Shown here: piece by piece, positions 11,429-21,593 of the stretch
How positions within the stretch are numbered: position 1 is the first letter of the stretch
Layout: each line of letters starts with the position of its first letter
Assembly: GCA_027596195.1 (NCBI GenBank)
Contig: JADGJG010000007.1
Span: 55,156 to 119,155, forward strand
Direction: 5' to 3'
DNA: 64,000 bases
Source of the DNA: Podochytrium sp. JEL0797
Taxonomy: Eukaryota > Chytridiomycota > Chytridiomycetes > Chytridiales > Chytriomycetaceae
The notes under the pieces: model-generated
Told to the model about the DNA's origin: nothing
Databases searched by the model: none
Seen by the model: only the letters and a program-made list of their open reading frames with translations
Program-made: the position numbers and the translations under genes

Positions 11429-11678
11429 TTTTGCTTTCTTTGTACATCGTCTGGCAAAGGAGAATTCTTTATCTATTGCGGTAGGTAGACGCGTTTGGGT
11501 GGGGTGTTTGGGATGATCCAGGTTGGAACAGGGCTCAATTGGAGGGGGGGAGTATCAGAAAACACGAGAGTGGCAACCAACATGCCATGTGACGAACGTT
11601 TATTAATGAAGAAAGAAAACAGGAATATATTCAAATACTGAGCTAGAATAGAAATAAAATGGCCGCATCTCGGGCCAA

Positions 11679-12894
11679 TCAGTGTCCATGAGAGACCTCT
11701 TCAACCTTTCCTCCCCCAACCTTCGCCACCTGCTCCTCCTCCCAACTCGGGAAATCAATGTACATCTTCTCACCGCCCCCATAATGGCCCCTCTCAACAT
11801 TCTCATACGTGGTCACGGGAAGCCCAAACTTGATTCGAGACACCAAGTCTGGAGTAGTGATGAAATCGCGTCCGAATCCAATCAAATCGCCACGGTTCGC
11901 AATAACAGCCTCTTCGGCGATAGATCCAGTGTATCCCCCCGTGAGCATGACTTTTGTGAGTGGGTTCGAGAGGAGAGGCCTGTACTCGTTGAGTTTGGAG
12001 GTTGCGTGAGGAGGTCCTTGCATCCATGATCCCCAGAATGGCTCCGTGAGGTGGATATAGCTGAGGTCGAGCTGGTTCAAGCGAGTGAGAACGTTCGTGT
12101 ACAATGTCTTGGGATCAGAGTCTTGCACTCCTTGCATGTTGCAGTCGGGAGAAATGCGGATCGCGACTTTGGACGCAGGAACGACTTGCAAAACCGCGTC
12201 AACGACTTCAAACAGGAAACGCGTTCTGTTTTCGATGGATCCGCCGTAATCGTCGGTACGAAGGTTCGTGTTGTCGTTGAGGAACTGTTCAATGAGGTAT
12301 CCGTGGGCCGCGTGGATTTCAACGCCATCGAATCCAGCCACTTCCACAGCAAGGCGAGCACTTTCAGCGTACGATCTCACAGTCTCCTGAATTTCAGCAA
12401 CACTCAACGCGCGGGCTGGCGGGCGGTTCTCGCGCGCACTCGTGGCACTTGCAGAAACGGGGGCTTGGTTGTCGGGTTGGAATTTGGGTTGCGAGAGGCG
12501 ACCCACGTGCCAGAGTTGTGCGTAAATGTATCCGCCTTTGCGGTGGACCGCGTCGGTGGAGGCCTTCCATGCTTGGGCGTATTCGGTTGTGAAGATGCGG
12601 GGGACATCGGCGTATCCGTTGGCTGTCAAGTCGATGGTGGTTCCTTCAGAGATAATCAGGCCACCAGGAGTGGCACGCTGCGAGTAATGGAGTGCGTTGA
12701 GGGCGTTGGCAATGTAGTTGGGGCTTCGGGAACGCGTCAAAGGTGCCATCACAACACGGTGTGAAAGCTGATGGATGTGTGATTGATCAGTCTCAATAGA
12801 TACGCAAAACTTAGAGATCAATTCGTACCTGCATATCTCCCACTTGGAGGGACTTGAATAAGGCAGGGTGGTGAATGTTGGTTTGGTTCGACAT
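11679..12894 (-). CDS. Old Yellow Enzyme family ene-reductase OYE1
   Basis: Two exons, 12894-12829 and 12767-11679, give 384 residues; the 61-nt intron follows codon 22. It is an FMN-dependent NAD(P)H flavin oxidoreductase expected to reduce activated C=C bonds. Visible motifs are MAPLTRSR near the N-terminus, QLWHVGR (106-112), the substrate-binding His pair and catalytic Tyr in HAAHGYL (H174, H177, Y179), the NLRTDDYGGSIENRTRF stretch, and a C-terminal phosphate-binding GFGRDFITTPDLV. The His/His pair resembles plant OPR-type enzymes and not the His/Asn of yeast OYE1. The ATG at 12894 was chosen because it restores the N-terminus seen in OYE2; reading straight through the intron gives an unrelated start. 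Confidence 0.9.
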
Positions 12895-13150
12895 TTGGAA
12901 GTAGTTTTTTCTATATGGTTCAGATCTCGAAGGTGACCCTTATATACCAATAATCAGGACCTATATTTCAAATCGAATTCAAATCCGCGGCCATGTTGGG
13001 CGTGGTAATAACAAGCTGACAATTGGAAAAGTCGAACCCTGTGACATTTCATATCGCCGCATGCGTTCGAAGACACGGCTGCCGACAATCAGCTACATGA
13101 TTCAGGCTATGATAATACATTTTATTCCCCTCTAGCCATAATTCTGGCCA

Positions 13151-14030
13151 TTATTCCGCTTTCCAGAACACACCTTGCTCGTGCACAAACAAACTCGTTG
13201 CCTCATCACCCTCCTTCATTTGCACCTCCGCGCTCTTCCACTCAAAATTTTGCAAGATGTCCAACGAGTCCTGGGTCAATCGGCACCGATCAAACAGCAA
13301 CGACCACACAGGTTCCCAAAATCTCTGCCACCACTGCGTTTCCTTATTTTTGCTCTTAACATGCTCAAATGCAATGAGGCAGCCGGAAGGATTCAGGGCA
13401 CGGTAAAGGATGGCAGCAGCGGACTATTTTGTGAAATTCGGCGGAATCAAAAAAACGGCGGAATCATTTTTGCCAGACGCACCTCCACGTTTCCAACCGA
13501 GCAAAGAGTCAGTACGCAAATGATTGTGTCAACGCGAAGCGAAGGGGGGAGGTCATGCACGCCACACGATAGAATCTCGACGGGGATTCCTGCTTTTTCG
13601 CCCTCTTTGACGATAAACGGATGCATGTCGACGTTGGGCTCGACGGCAATGTATTTCTTGACTGCATTCTTGTTCTGGTGACGGAGAATCGTTTAAATCA
13701 CATGCCAGGAAGTATCCAGCAACATACCAGCATCTGCAACGTGTGGCCATGTCCCGCGCCAATGTCGAGAACTAGACCGTGTGCATTTGGCGTGATGAGA
13801 ATTGCGCGCACATCCTTGTTTCCCTCGTTGACGCCCTCGCCGAATCCGTTCGCCCAAACGTTGGCCATGAGTTTCTGTTGCAGAGCGAGTGGCTTCAAGA
13901 GCAGCGCAGGCTGTGCGATCACATCCAAAATGGTCGGGAGAAGCGCAATGCGGAGTGCCGCGATCATGTCCCACACAATCGAAAACTTGTCGCTGAATGT
14001 CATGGCGGCGGGTGATCGAGTTGAGGCCAT
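13151..14030 (-). CDS. METTL7-like SAM-dependent methyltransferase 2
   Basis: Three exons (14030-13728, 13674-13483, 13423-13151) give 255 residues, closely similar to methyltransferase 1 with introns in the same places (53 and 59 nt). It has an N-terminal hydrophobic anchor (about 18-46), motif I LVLDIGAGHG, VEPN, IICVLTLCSV and FEHV. Its start lies only 27 bp downstream of the stop of exporter C on the same strand, so the two transcripts must nearly abut or overlap. The likely role, methylation of a small hydrophobic substrate at a membrane, is inferred from the METTL7 family. Confidence 0.85.
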
Positions 14031-14057
14031 TTCTGCGTTCTTTTTTTTGCGGTATTC

Positions 14058-16894
14058 TCATATCCGTGTGACAACCTCCACTTCATCCACCTCCTCCTCC
14101 GAATCCTCATCCACAATATCCGCCGCCTCCCCAAAAATTAGCTTCATCCGCTCCCCAATCCCATCCAACACGCGCGACACTTCCCGCGACGACACATTCA
14201 GCGTCAACAACCCAACCCACTTGCGCGTACTCAACGTTTCCAACATACCATCTATATCGCGTGGCAACACGGTTTCCATCAGTTCAGACCCGTCCCCTCG
14301 CTGGTGACGCACGAGATTGCTCACTAGTCGCGAAATCATGCGCTCGCGTGCGTAGGACGCGTTTGGTAGGTTTGGGAGGACAGGGGTTCCAGTCAAGAGG
14401 ATCGATTTGAACAGGTAGAGCAGGACACGAATCGTTTTGTGTAGTTCGCGGCGAGACGCGCCGTATTCGCCCTTCTTGGTCATTTGCCGAATCTCGCGAT
14501 CAAAGGGCGCATCTCCGACACACAATCGCATGCCTTCGAATCGGTTCAGGAGTCGGTACATGCAAGTAATGACTTGGCGGTAATCCTCAGCCGGAAACGC
14601 GTTCAGCCTTGGCTCGGAGCACGCGAACATCACGAGCGGGTCCAAGGTGACAAGCTGGGACAGGATTTTGGTGCCCATGTTTTTGACTTTGACGCGATCG
14701 ATTGTGTCGGATTTGGCTCCTTGGAGGATTTGGAGGTAGAAGCTGCAGAGGCTGACGAAAATGTCGGACATGCGGTGGCGCAGGGCAAGGGCCGCCGAAC
14801 GAGGATAGATGAGGAGAGTGAAGACAGTCGTGAATAAAATCGCAGTAGAGGTCACTGCAACGGCCTTGTACAAATAGACTGCTGGGGCCTCAAAAAATGG
14901 GTTGTCCGCGTTTGCGAGGGCGACCATTGTGAACTGCCGAATTCACGGTCCAGTTTAGCGAACTGTGGTACGGTAAAACAGCTCTCACCTTTCCGAAATT
15001 CGTGAGAGACAGGAGGGCGACAGGGAATAGGGCTGGATTGTATACCGCCAAAAAGAAACCAGGCAACGCCGCGAGACATCCCATCAGAATGTGAAACAAG
15101 GACGACCTTCCGAACCATAGAACCGTCAAATAAGCGAGCGTGGTTCCCAAAGTGACTCCCAAGATTCGACGAGGGGCATCCTTCAGCGTTTGACCCAGGG
15201 AAGGACTCACAGCGACAATGACTGGAGTGATCGCGTATGACACGTTCCACGTTTTATAAAATTCTCTGGAACAAAGAGATGTGTTAGTGGACTATTCATA
15301 GAAATTTTGAGCCAACCGACGCGTCACTTACGGATTCGAATACATGATCAGCTGCAAGCACAACACCGCAGTGGCAACCTTGAGCGCATAAACCGAACAC
15401 GGTGACAGCAAAAACGTGGACGTTCCAATCAAAACTGACTTGACGGTCTTTTTCGGCTTTGATTTGTGGATCGGTTTTTTGGAACTTTCGGCTCCAGTCT
15501 TTTTCGGAGAATAGAAATTGAAATGGAATCGAACGCCTTGCTCGTGCCTTGCAGATGTGCGAACCAAATCGTAGAGATTCGTGAGTTCTTTGGCAAACTG
15601 TGTTTGAAAAGGGAGTTGGACTTAACCCGGATGTGATTACATCCCGTGCTCACCTCTTTCGTTGCCAACAAATGGAAATTTAACTGCACAAACATTTCCC
15701 AACTCGCATTCGAATGCACCCCGGGACCCCCGTGATCGATCCCATCGTCTCGAAATATACCAGAAAATAACTCGAGCCGATGCCCCTCAAACGCGCTCAA
15801 CGCCTTCTCCACCGCCTTTTCAAGTTGCACCAAAGCCACCGACTTCACTTCCTCCTCCTCCCCCCTCTTCTTCTTCTTTCCCACTCAAAAAGAGCAGCCA
15901 CATCGCAAACCACCGCATCACACGCCGCCTCCAACTCCCTCCACGTCACCAACACCTCCACACTCATACTCTCGCGATACTCCTGCCTCCCCACCAACGC
16001 CTCACACTCTTTCGAATTCAGCACCGCGTTCAACGAAAACAACACGGCCGCAACACTTTTGCATTGCCTCGCGATGGCGGAGTAATCGCGCACGGATAAA
16101 TGCGAGTACGTGATTTCCATACTCGCTTCCGAAATCGTTGTGTCGATTGCGGCAAACGCGCGTTGAATGTCCCGCGCGAGTGCGATGCGGGACGCGCGGT
16201 TCGCGTCGTGAGATTCATGCGAAAAGTCGGTAGTGATGAGACACGCGTTGGATAAACGAGAAAGGTTTGAAATGTGGTGTAACAGGAGGGAGAAGCGTTC
16301 GGAGAGGTGTTGTTCGGCTCGGTCTGGGAAGATGCAGAGGTTCACGACGAGGCCGATGGCGAGACCGAGGCAGCAGGCGGTGAGAATGTTTTTGAGGTAG
16401 ACGTGGTCGAATCGATTGCCTCCGCTTGTGTTGGGGCCGCTCAATTCCAATACGGAGGTTATGGAGTCGAAAGCGAGGATGGTGCCGAGTAATGCGACAA
16501 TCATTAGGTTTGGTTTGGCCCAACGCACGAGGGAGAGCATATACGTGTTGAGAAAGAGGACGGCGGCCATTCCGACGTAGGAGCCGCCTGCCACGGCTTG
16601 AATGAATGCCCAGACTGCGCTCGAATAGAGGAAGGTAATCAGGAGAATGAAAGTGACCATGATGTAATTTCCGACGGTTTTGCTCGGAGCGTTGACGGTG
16701 TTTGTGAAGATGACAAAGTAGAGTGCCCGTGTTTGGATGCGAGACCCCCATGGGGAATAAGCAAATGCGGTTGCGAGGACGTAGGCAACGACAGCCTTGA
16801 ACCAGTTCTTCAATTGCCTCGAAGTGAGCATTGCGAAGTCGGCCGCTGGTTTGGAGATGAAATTCAATTGTGCCTGTGGCTGGAAATGAGTCAT
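14058..16894 (-). CDS. FUSC/ArAE_2-family exporter C, frameshifted in a C6 run
   Basis: Exons 16894-15654, 15597-15332, 15265-14989 and 14933-14058. The first exon corresponds to exons 1-4 of A and B fused, so three introns are absent, while the last three introns match theirs. It has all family parts: membrane helices with GPNTSGGNRFDHVYL, a helical middle, PSLGQTLKDAPRRILGVTLGT, and a C-terminal domain with RKWVGLLTLNVSSREV. Around 15850-15885 the frame breaks in purine-rich DNA containing six consecutive G (six C on the plus strand); total coding length is one base short of a multiple of three. With one more G it would encode about 886 residues. It is either a pseudogene or a homopolymer sequencing error. 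An upstream in-frame ATG lies at 16954. Confidence 0.75.
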
Positions 16895-17014
16895 CAAAGT
16901 TTGACAACTTTTTGAAATTCGATTCCAGTTTACTCCTCGAGCTTGCATTCCCAATACAGATTAAATTACTCCTCATCTCACACGTCTTGTATTAAAGAAT
17001 TATTAAAAATGCGC

Positions 17015-18214
17015 TCAGAGCTTAGATTCCAAACACGTGGCAGCCTGCTCCTCCTCCCACGTCTTGTAATCGGAATACATTTTCACACCGCCGCCGTACT
17101 TTCCACTCTGATCCGCAACATAAGGGGTAATGGGCAGCGCGTATCGAATTCTCTGCACCAGATCCGGGTTCGAAATAAACGCGCGCCCAAGCCCAACCAG
17201 ATCAGCACGTCCTGACTCGACAGCCTCCTGCGCACTCTCCCCAGTGTATCCACCCGTCAGGATCACTTTGGTCAATGGATTCGTGATCAACGAGCGGTAG
17301 TACACGAGTTTGGATTCGTTGTGGGGAGGGCCTTGAAGGTACATTCCCCAGAGGGGTTCAGTGAGCTGAATGTAACTGAGATCGTACTCGTTCAAGCGCG
17401 AGAGGACGTTGGTGTAAAGCGTTTTGGGGTCTGAGTCTTTCATTCCCTGCATGTTGACGTCTGGAGAGATGCGAATCGCGACCTTGGACACAGGAACGAC
17501 TTTCAAAACCGCGTCAACGACTTCAAACAGGAAACGCGTCCTGTTCTCGATGGAACCGCCATAATCGTCGGTACGCAGGTTCGTGTTGTCATTGAGGAAC
17601 TGTTCAATCAAGTATCCATGGGCCGCGTGGATTTCAACACCATCGAATCCAGCCACTTCCACGGCCAGTCGCGCGCTTTCGGCGTACGATCTCACAATGT
17701 CTTTGATTTCGGGAATGGTCAACGCACGTGCGGGGGCTCTGTCCTTGTGGGCGCTCGTTGCACTCGAGGACACGTGCGGTTTGTTGTCGGGTTGGAATTT
17801 GGGTTGCGACATGCGTCCCACGTGCCAGAGTTGTGCGTAAATGTATCCGCCTTTTCGGTGGATCGCGTCGGTGGAGGCCTTCCAGGCTTCGGCGTGGACG
17901 AGGGTGTCGATGCGAGGGACGTCGGGGTATCCGTTGGCCGTTGGGTGGACCTGTAGTGATTGATGACCATGTGGTGAGCACACGTTATAAAAGGTGATCG
18001 GACAAAGCTGACTAACAGTGGTTCCTTCAGAGATGATCAGGCCACCAGGAGTAGCACGCTGTGAGTAATACAGAGCGTTGTGGGTGTTGGCAGTGTAGTT
18101 TGGGCTGCGGGAGCGGGTCAAGGGCGCCATGGCGATGCGGTGCGTGAGCTGCATATCTCCCACTCGGATTGGAGTGAACAGTGCGGCGTGGTGGGCCTTG
18201 AGTGCGGATGCCAT
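17015..18214 (-). CDS. Old Yellow Enzyme family ene-reductase OYE2
   Basis: Exons 18214-18017 and 17950-17015 give 377 residues, colinear with OYE1. Motifs: MAPLTRSR, QLWHVGR, HAAHGYL (H174, H177, Y179), DDYGGSIENRTRF and GLGRAFISNPDLV. The 66-nt intron (18016-17951, GTTAGT to ACAG) is in frame and stop-free, so the unspliced frame stays open; OYE1 lacks these 22 codons, which supports splicing. OYE1 has its intron elsewhere (after codon 22), where OYE2 has none. The start at 18214 matches OYE1; the open frame extends further upstream to 18319. It lies upstream of exporter C on the same strand. Confidence 0.9.
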   Translation of the reverse strand: MASALKAHHAALFTPIRVGDMQLTHRIAMAPLTRSRSPNYTANTHNALYYSQRATPGGLIISEGTTVSQLCPITFYNVCSPHGHQSLQVHPTANGYPDVPRIDTLVHAEAWKASTDAIHRKGGYIYAQLWHVGRMSQPKFQPDNKPHVSSSATSAHKDRAPARALTIPEIKDIVRSYAESARLAVEVAGFDGVEIHAAHGYLIEQFLNDNTNLRTDDYGGSIENRTRFLFEVVDAVLKVVPVSKVAIRISPDVNMQGMKDSDPKTLYTNVLSRLNEYDLSYIQLTEPLWGMYLQGPPHNESKLVYYRSLITNPLTKVILTGGYTGESAQEAVESGRADLVGLGRAFISNPDLVQRIRYALPITPYVADQSGKYGGGVKMYSDYKTWEEEQAATCLESKL

Positions 18215-18486
18215 GATGCTTGTTTGGTGATCGTTTCTCGCGAAAAGTTTGCGGGTTTGAACATTTTTGGTGGCGTTTTGGCAGTAGCAATTCAAATGCC
18301 CTCGAGGCTCTATCTCCATTCCCGTGGCGGCTAAAGTAGTATTATAAATGACGAAAAATTGGCATGATGATAAGTATGCTCCCGGTGGACATTATTAACA
18401 ACGAACCAATTGCAAATCACGGCAAATCACAGTGCACAGTTAACCAATGAAATTTTCAGTGTGATCCCAAGGCGATTGCTGCATCA
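18215..18486. promoter_or_regulatory. Divergent promoter region between OYE2 and polyQ gene
   Basis: A 272-bp gap between divergent start codons. It contains two CCAAT motifs (AACCAATTGCAAATCAC near 18405 and TTAACCAATGAAA near 18441) and A/T-rich DNA at 18335-18365. CCAAT boxes are common in fungal promoters (Hap complex). Transcription start sites are unknown. Confidence 0.4.
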
Positions 18487-18843
18487 TTGTTGGAACCGAG
18501 TCATGCCGCCACCCGTGAAAAAATTATCTCTCTGAACTCTTCGCAAGCCCCCCATATCTCAATGCCATTGACCACGTCCCACAGCTACACCCCGCTCGTT
18601 CCCTCGCCTCTGACCACCAAAGTCATGACGGCCGTGTGTCCCTCGCCTGCCGAGAGCCCGCTGCCATCGCCGCGAATGGCGCCCACACCGACTGCCACCA
18701 CCCCGCTCCTGCTGCCATGGCTTCCGCCTCAGCAGCAACAACAGCAACAACAACAGCAAAGCGAGTACGAAGTGCGATTGTTGGAGTCGAAGGAGGGGTG
18801 GTGGTCATGGGGGCTGTTTGGATCGTGTTTCGGCTGCCGATGA
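18487..18843 (+). CDS. Small polyglutamine, Pro/Ser/Thr-rich protein of unknown function
   Basis: An intron-less frame of 118 residues. The first 80 residues are rich in Pro, Ser and Thr, followed by ten consecutive Gln (mixed CAG/CAA codons) and a compact C-terminus WWSWGLFGSCFGCR with two Cys near the end. An internal ATG at 18562 is an alternative start. A polyadenylation-like AATAAA lies at 18916-18921, about 75 bp past the stop, and a CCAAT-bearing region lies upstream. No family recognised. The 18844-19334 stretch after it holds the AATAAA but no convincing gene apart from a weak overlapping frame at 19202-19444 (signal-peptide-like start, 80 residues). Confidence 0.5.
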   Translation: MLEPSHAATREKIISLNSSQAPHISMPLTTSHSYTPLVPSPLTTKVMTAVCPSPAESPLPSPRMAPTPTATTPLLLPWLPPQQQQQQQQQQSEYEVRLLESKEGWWSWGLFGSCFGCR

Positions 18844-19334
18844 ATGACGATCGCCAATTACGCAATATACCTGGGAGTGGAGCTGGCTCATGCTCTCGCT
18901 GCTTTAGACTTTAGAAATAAAACAAATAATGATTAGCAAGCAATTATGCAACTGCCACGTTGTTGTGTTTTTCGGGCATTCGGAGGCGGCTCCAGAACCG
19001 CGATTGAACTGTGACTACTGAAACTGTCCTTGAAAATTCCTCTCCCCCTTTATTGACCTCATCGTCTTTCTCCTAACGCGGCGCCATTTGATACCGAAAG
19101 AAGGTTTACCACCTCGGCTTCCGGCCGCCAGCCACATCCACGGGCTGTCGCTGACCCACCATCATAACAAAATGAACCCATCAATACAAACCTACACCAC
19201 AATGCCCCCCTTCTTTGCCCTCGTATTTCCGATTGCCATTTTCCAAAGCACTTTCTGCGCCACCTCGGCACCGGAAAAAATCACGGAAAAATCGTGTGGC
19301 CGCCCCCAGAACCTCACAAACGGTGTATGGGCAG

Positions 19335-19535
19335 ATGGTTCCCGCGATTATGGCTTTTTCCATCGGAGGTGGGTGTTTGACCGTCGCGGGGAGTGCATGG
19401 TATGCCCCGCGCGTGGCAGTATTACGAAACACGAGAATTTGTAACGGGCTTTCCGAGAGAATGGTTAACCTTGCATTACGCGATAGTAAAAAATATCCAG
19501 TGGCCACTGTTCCCAGCCGCCAAAGCAATTATTAA
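19335..19535 (+). CDS. Candidate small single-helix membrane protein, NDUFA1/MWFE-like
   Basis: A 66-residue frame starting MVPAIMAFSIGGGCLTVAG with one hydrophobic helix, then a basic tail ending ERMVNLALRDSKKYP. Length, a single N-terminal helix with S-x-x-G-x-C-L, and a distal M-x(n)-RD resemble the complex I subunit NDUFA1 (about 70 residues), but similarity is weak. The open frame extends upstream to 19215, so start or splicing could differ. An overlapping frame (19202-19444) with a signal-peptide-like N-terminus competes. Its stop is separated by one base from the stop of the convergent surface-protein gene. Confidence 0.35.
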   Translation: MVPAIMAFSIGGGCLTVAGSAWYAPRVAVLRNTRICNGLSERMVNLALRDSKKYPVATVPSRQSNY

Positions 19536-19536
19536 T

Positions 19537-20784
19537 TTAAATCAAAAACAGCACCGCCAACCCAAGTCCAGCAGCAACGGAAAAGAAAAGCGTCGCCCCA
19601 CTCCCAACCAACAGTCCTTCAGTCCCGTCTTGACTATAATTGTCGTTTGAAGGAGAAGAGGGCTTGGAAAGAATGTAAATTGGAGCAGAAAGATTCGTGG
19701 TTGACGAGGTCGGTGCGGCTGTCGTGCTTGTGAGTGCAGAAATCGAAATCGTCGTGACAGAAGGGTCACTCGTTCTCGAGAGAGTTGTGGACGCAGAAGT
19801 CGTTGAAGTTGTGGACGCAGAACTCGTAGAAGTTAAGGTTGCGGACGTACTTGTGGACGTGCTTGTGGAAGCTGCAGTGGAAGAAGTTATGGTCGCGCTC
19901 GTGGAAGCTGAAACCGAAGAAGTTGTGGATGTACTTGTGGAAGTTGATGTCGAAGATGAAGAAGTGGATGTACTTGTGGAAGTTGAAGTCGATGAACCTG
20001 TGGACGTACTTGTAGAAGCAGCAGTGGAAGAAGTTATGGATGCAGAAGTTGTTGAAGTAGTTGTGGACGTTGAAGTCGTTGGTGCCGGGACATACAAAAT
20101 AAAATACTGGCTTTTTCCAGGACCGTATTTGGCAGGATCCTGATTGGCCAAGACGATTATTCCATTGGTTTCTTGAAAAGCCAAGCTGCCGGACGCGATG
20201 CCTTTCACAGTCAATTTCCAGGTAGTGCGATGTCCAGTCGTTATGGCCTCAAGAGCGAGCTTTTCAGGAGAACCTAATGCGTTCGCGATCTGAGATCCAT
20301 CTACCGTCACCAAAATGCCCCCAATTTGCCGATCTACAGAAGTGTAATTGAACTTTTGGGTGGTAGAAGTCGAGCATGGTTGGCTAGTGAAAACATTGTT
20401 TGTATAATCCACACAGCCCCCATCCGGCGCTTGAATTTGAAACAGTGATCCATCAATGGGCCAGTTGCCAAAGTTCAGAGGTGTCGACATGCAGGAACAA
20501 GCGCCATTCGCGAGACAAACGCGTCCGGCATTGCAGGGTGCAAACGCAGAACACGTCCGGTATTCTGAATCCTGCGGAAGAGCTTGACAGACCCCACCCG
20601 TACCAGAGAGGTAGCCAAACACAGGGAAGCATTGATGTTGAGGCTTGCAGTCTGCAGCAGACAAGCAGTCTGTGCAGATCTCGTTGTTGAAACACACGCC
20701 AGAAGGACATTCTGAATCAATGCTGCAGAGCGTTGTGGCCAAGGAAACGGTTGCGGAAAGAACGAGGAGCAGAATAGCGCTCAT
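19537..20784 (-). CDS. Secreted Cys-rich, mucin-like surface protein with C-terminal anchor
   Basis: A single exon of 415 residues. A signal peptide (about 1-17) is followed by a Cys-rich region (about 20-96, with repeated CxxDxxCPxGxC-like spacing), a domain of about 130 residues (100-228) with CVDYTNN and QPC features suggestive of a ricin-type lectin fold (weak), a long Ser/Thr stalk (about 230-350) made of TSTST-type repeats, and a hydrophobic C-terminus ending FSVAAGLGLAVLFLI with no cytoplasmic tail. That ending fits a GPI signal. The Ser/Thr stalk would be heavily O-glycosylated. A role in wall adhesion or zoospore surface is inferred only from architecture. Confidence 0.75.
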   Translation of the reverse strand: MSAILLLVLSATVSLATTLCSIDSECPSGVCFNNEICTDCLSAADCKPQHQCFPVFGYLSGTGGVCQALPQDSEYRTCSAFAPCNAGRVCLANGACSCMSTPLNFGNWPIDGSLFQIQAPDGGCVDYTNNVFTSQPCSTSTTQKFNYTSVDRQIGGILVTVDGSQIANALGSPEKLALEAITTGHRTTWKLTVKGIASGSLAFQETNGIIVLANQDPAKYGPGKSQYFILYVPAPTTSTSTTTSTTSASITSSTAASTSTSTGSSTSTSTSTSTSSSSTSTSTSTSTTSSVSASTSATITSSTAASTSTSTSTSATLTSTSSASTTSTTSASTTLSRTSDPSVTTISISALTSTTAAPTSSTTNLSAPIYILSKPSSPSNDNYSQDGTEGLLVGSGATLFFSVAAGLGLAVLFLI

Positions 20785-20939
20785 TCTGGAATGATTTTTT
20801 AATCTTCGTACGTTTCTTTTTCATGGAAGCTTGTGAGGAAGCTGTTCGCCGACTTTACAAACATTGAAAATAACTCGAAGAAATGGTGAGAGCGCCGTCG
20901 CGTGCTTTCAGAGATCGCACTGAGATCAAATAAAGAAAA

Positions 20940-21390
20940 GGGAGAATAAACTCAAGAGAAACGCAATTCCAAAACAAAATTCTTGGCCTCCTCATCAGCC
21001 ATAACAACATCAAATCCGTTTCACTCGCAAACGCGATTTCCTTCCTCAACAACGAATAAACTAAGGATTCCGAGCTGACAAGCTTCTCGTAAGACACTTT
21101 TCAAGCGATCAAAAGAAGATCGGGCGCAGGTTCAGATACGAAGATTGTTTTTAGAGATCCAATTGTTCGCTAACAAAATGCAGCATATATGTTATCCCAA
21201 AATCAATTATTAAAAAAAATCAGAAAGTCAGCCTCATCCATAACAGCGTCCGAATCCGTTTCACTCGCAAACGCGATTCCCTTCCTCAACAACGCAACCA
21301 ATCACAGATTCTGAGCCGCCGAGCTTCCCCCCAACTCGGACCACACGACCAGGTCATTTCCTGCTGCACAAAAACTTGTGCAAAACGTGT
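20940..21390 (-). pseudogene. Two staggered remnants of the LRR-2 gene 3' end
   Basis: Two blocks (about 20950-21160 and 21225-21385) repeat the end of LRR-2 (21595-21830), including the codons for LLRKGIAFASETDSD and the downstream Pro/Ser segment, with indels and stops. Flanking motifs also recur: CATGGAAGCTT plus GACTTT...AAACATT occurs at 20823-20865 and 21443-21486. The gene's 3' end was evidently duplicated in tandem more than once. The 20785-20939 and 21391-21593 stretches hold no gene. Confidence 0.75.
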
Positions 21391-21593
21391 ATTTCAAAAT
21401 TAGATAGAAGCGCAAAGAGAGGGATCGCGTTCATTTTGTTTCATGGAAGCTTTTCAGAAAACTCTTTGGCAGACTTTGTAAACATTCTGAGCTATCAATT
21501 CATTAAAAAATTCAACTCAAAGATATGGCGGGAGGTATTATTGTTGCTTGATTCGAATCAGGAAACGTATTTAACAATTAGACGATACGAAAC

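Noticed and set aside
12051..12764. 237-residue plus-strand open frame
   Set aside because: It is antisense to OYE1, whose motifs and splicing are clear; its composition is a reverse-strand shadow.
13621..14307. 228-residue plus-strand open frame, Ser/Thr-rich C-terminus
   Set aside because: It is antisense to methyltransferase 2 and the end of exporter C.
16215..16976. 253-residue minus-strand open frame, Arg/His/Pro-rich
   Set aside because: It is a frame-shifted shadow of exporter C exon 1.
19697..20143. 148-residue acidic Val/Glu-rich plus-strand frame
   Set aside because: It is the complement of the Ser/Thr repeat stalk of the surface protein; the repeat produces an open antisense frame.
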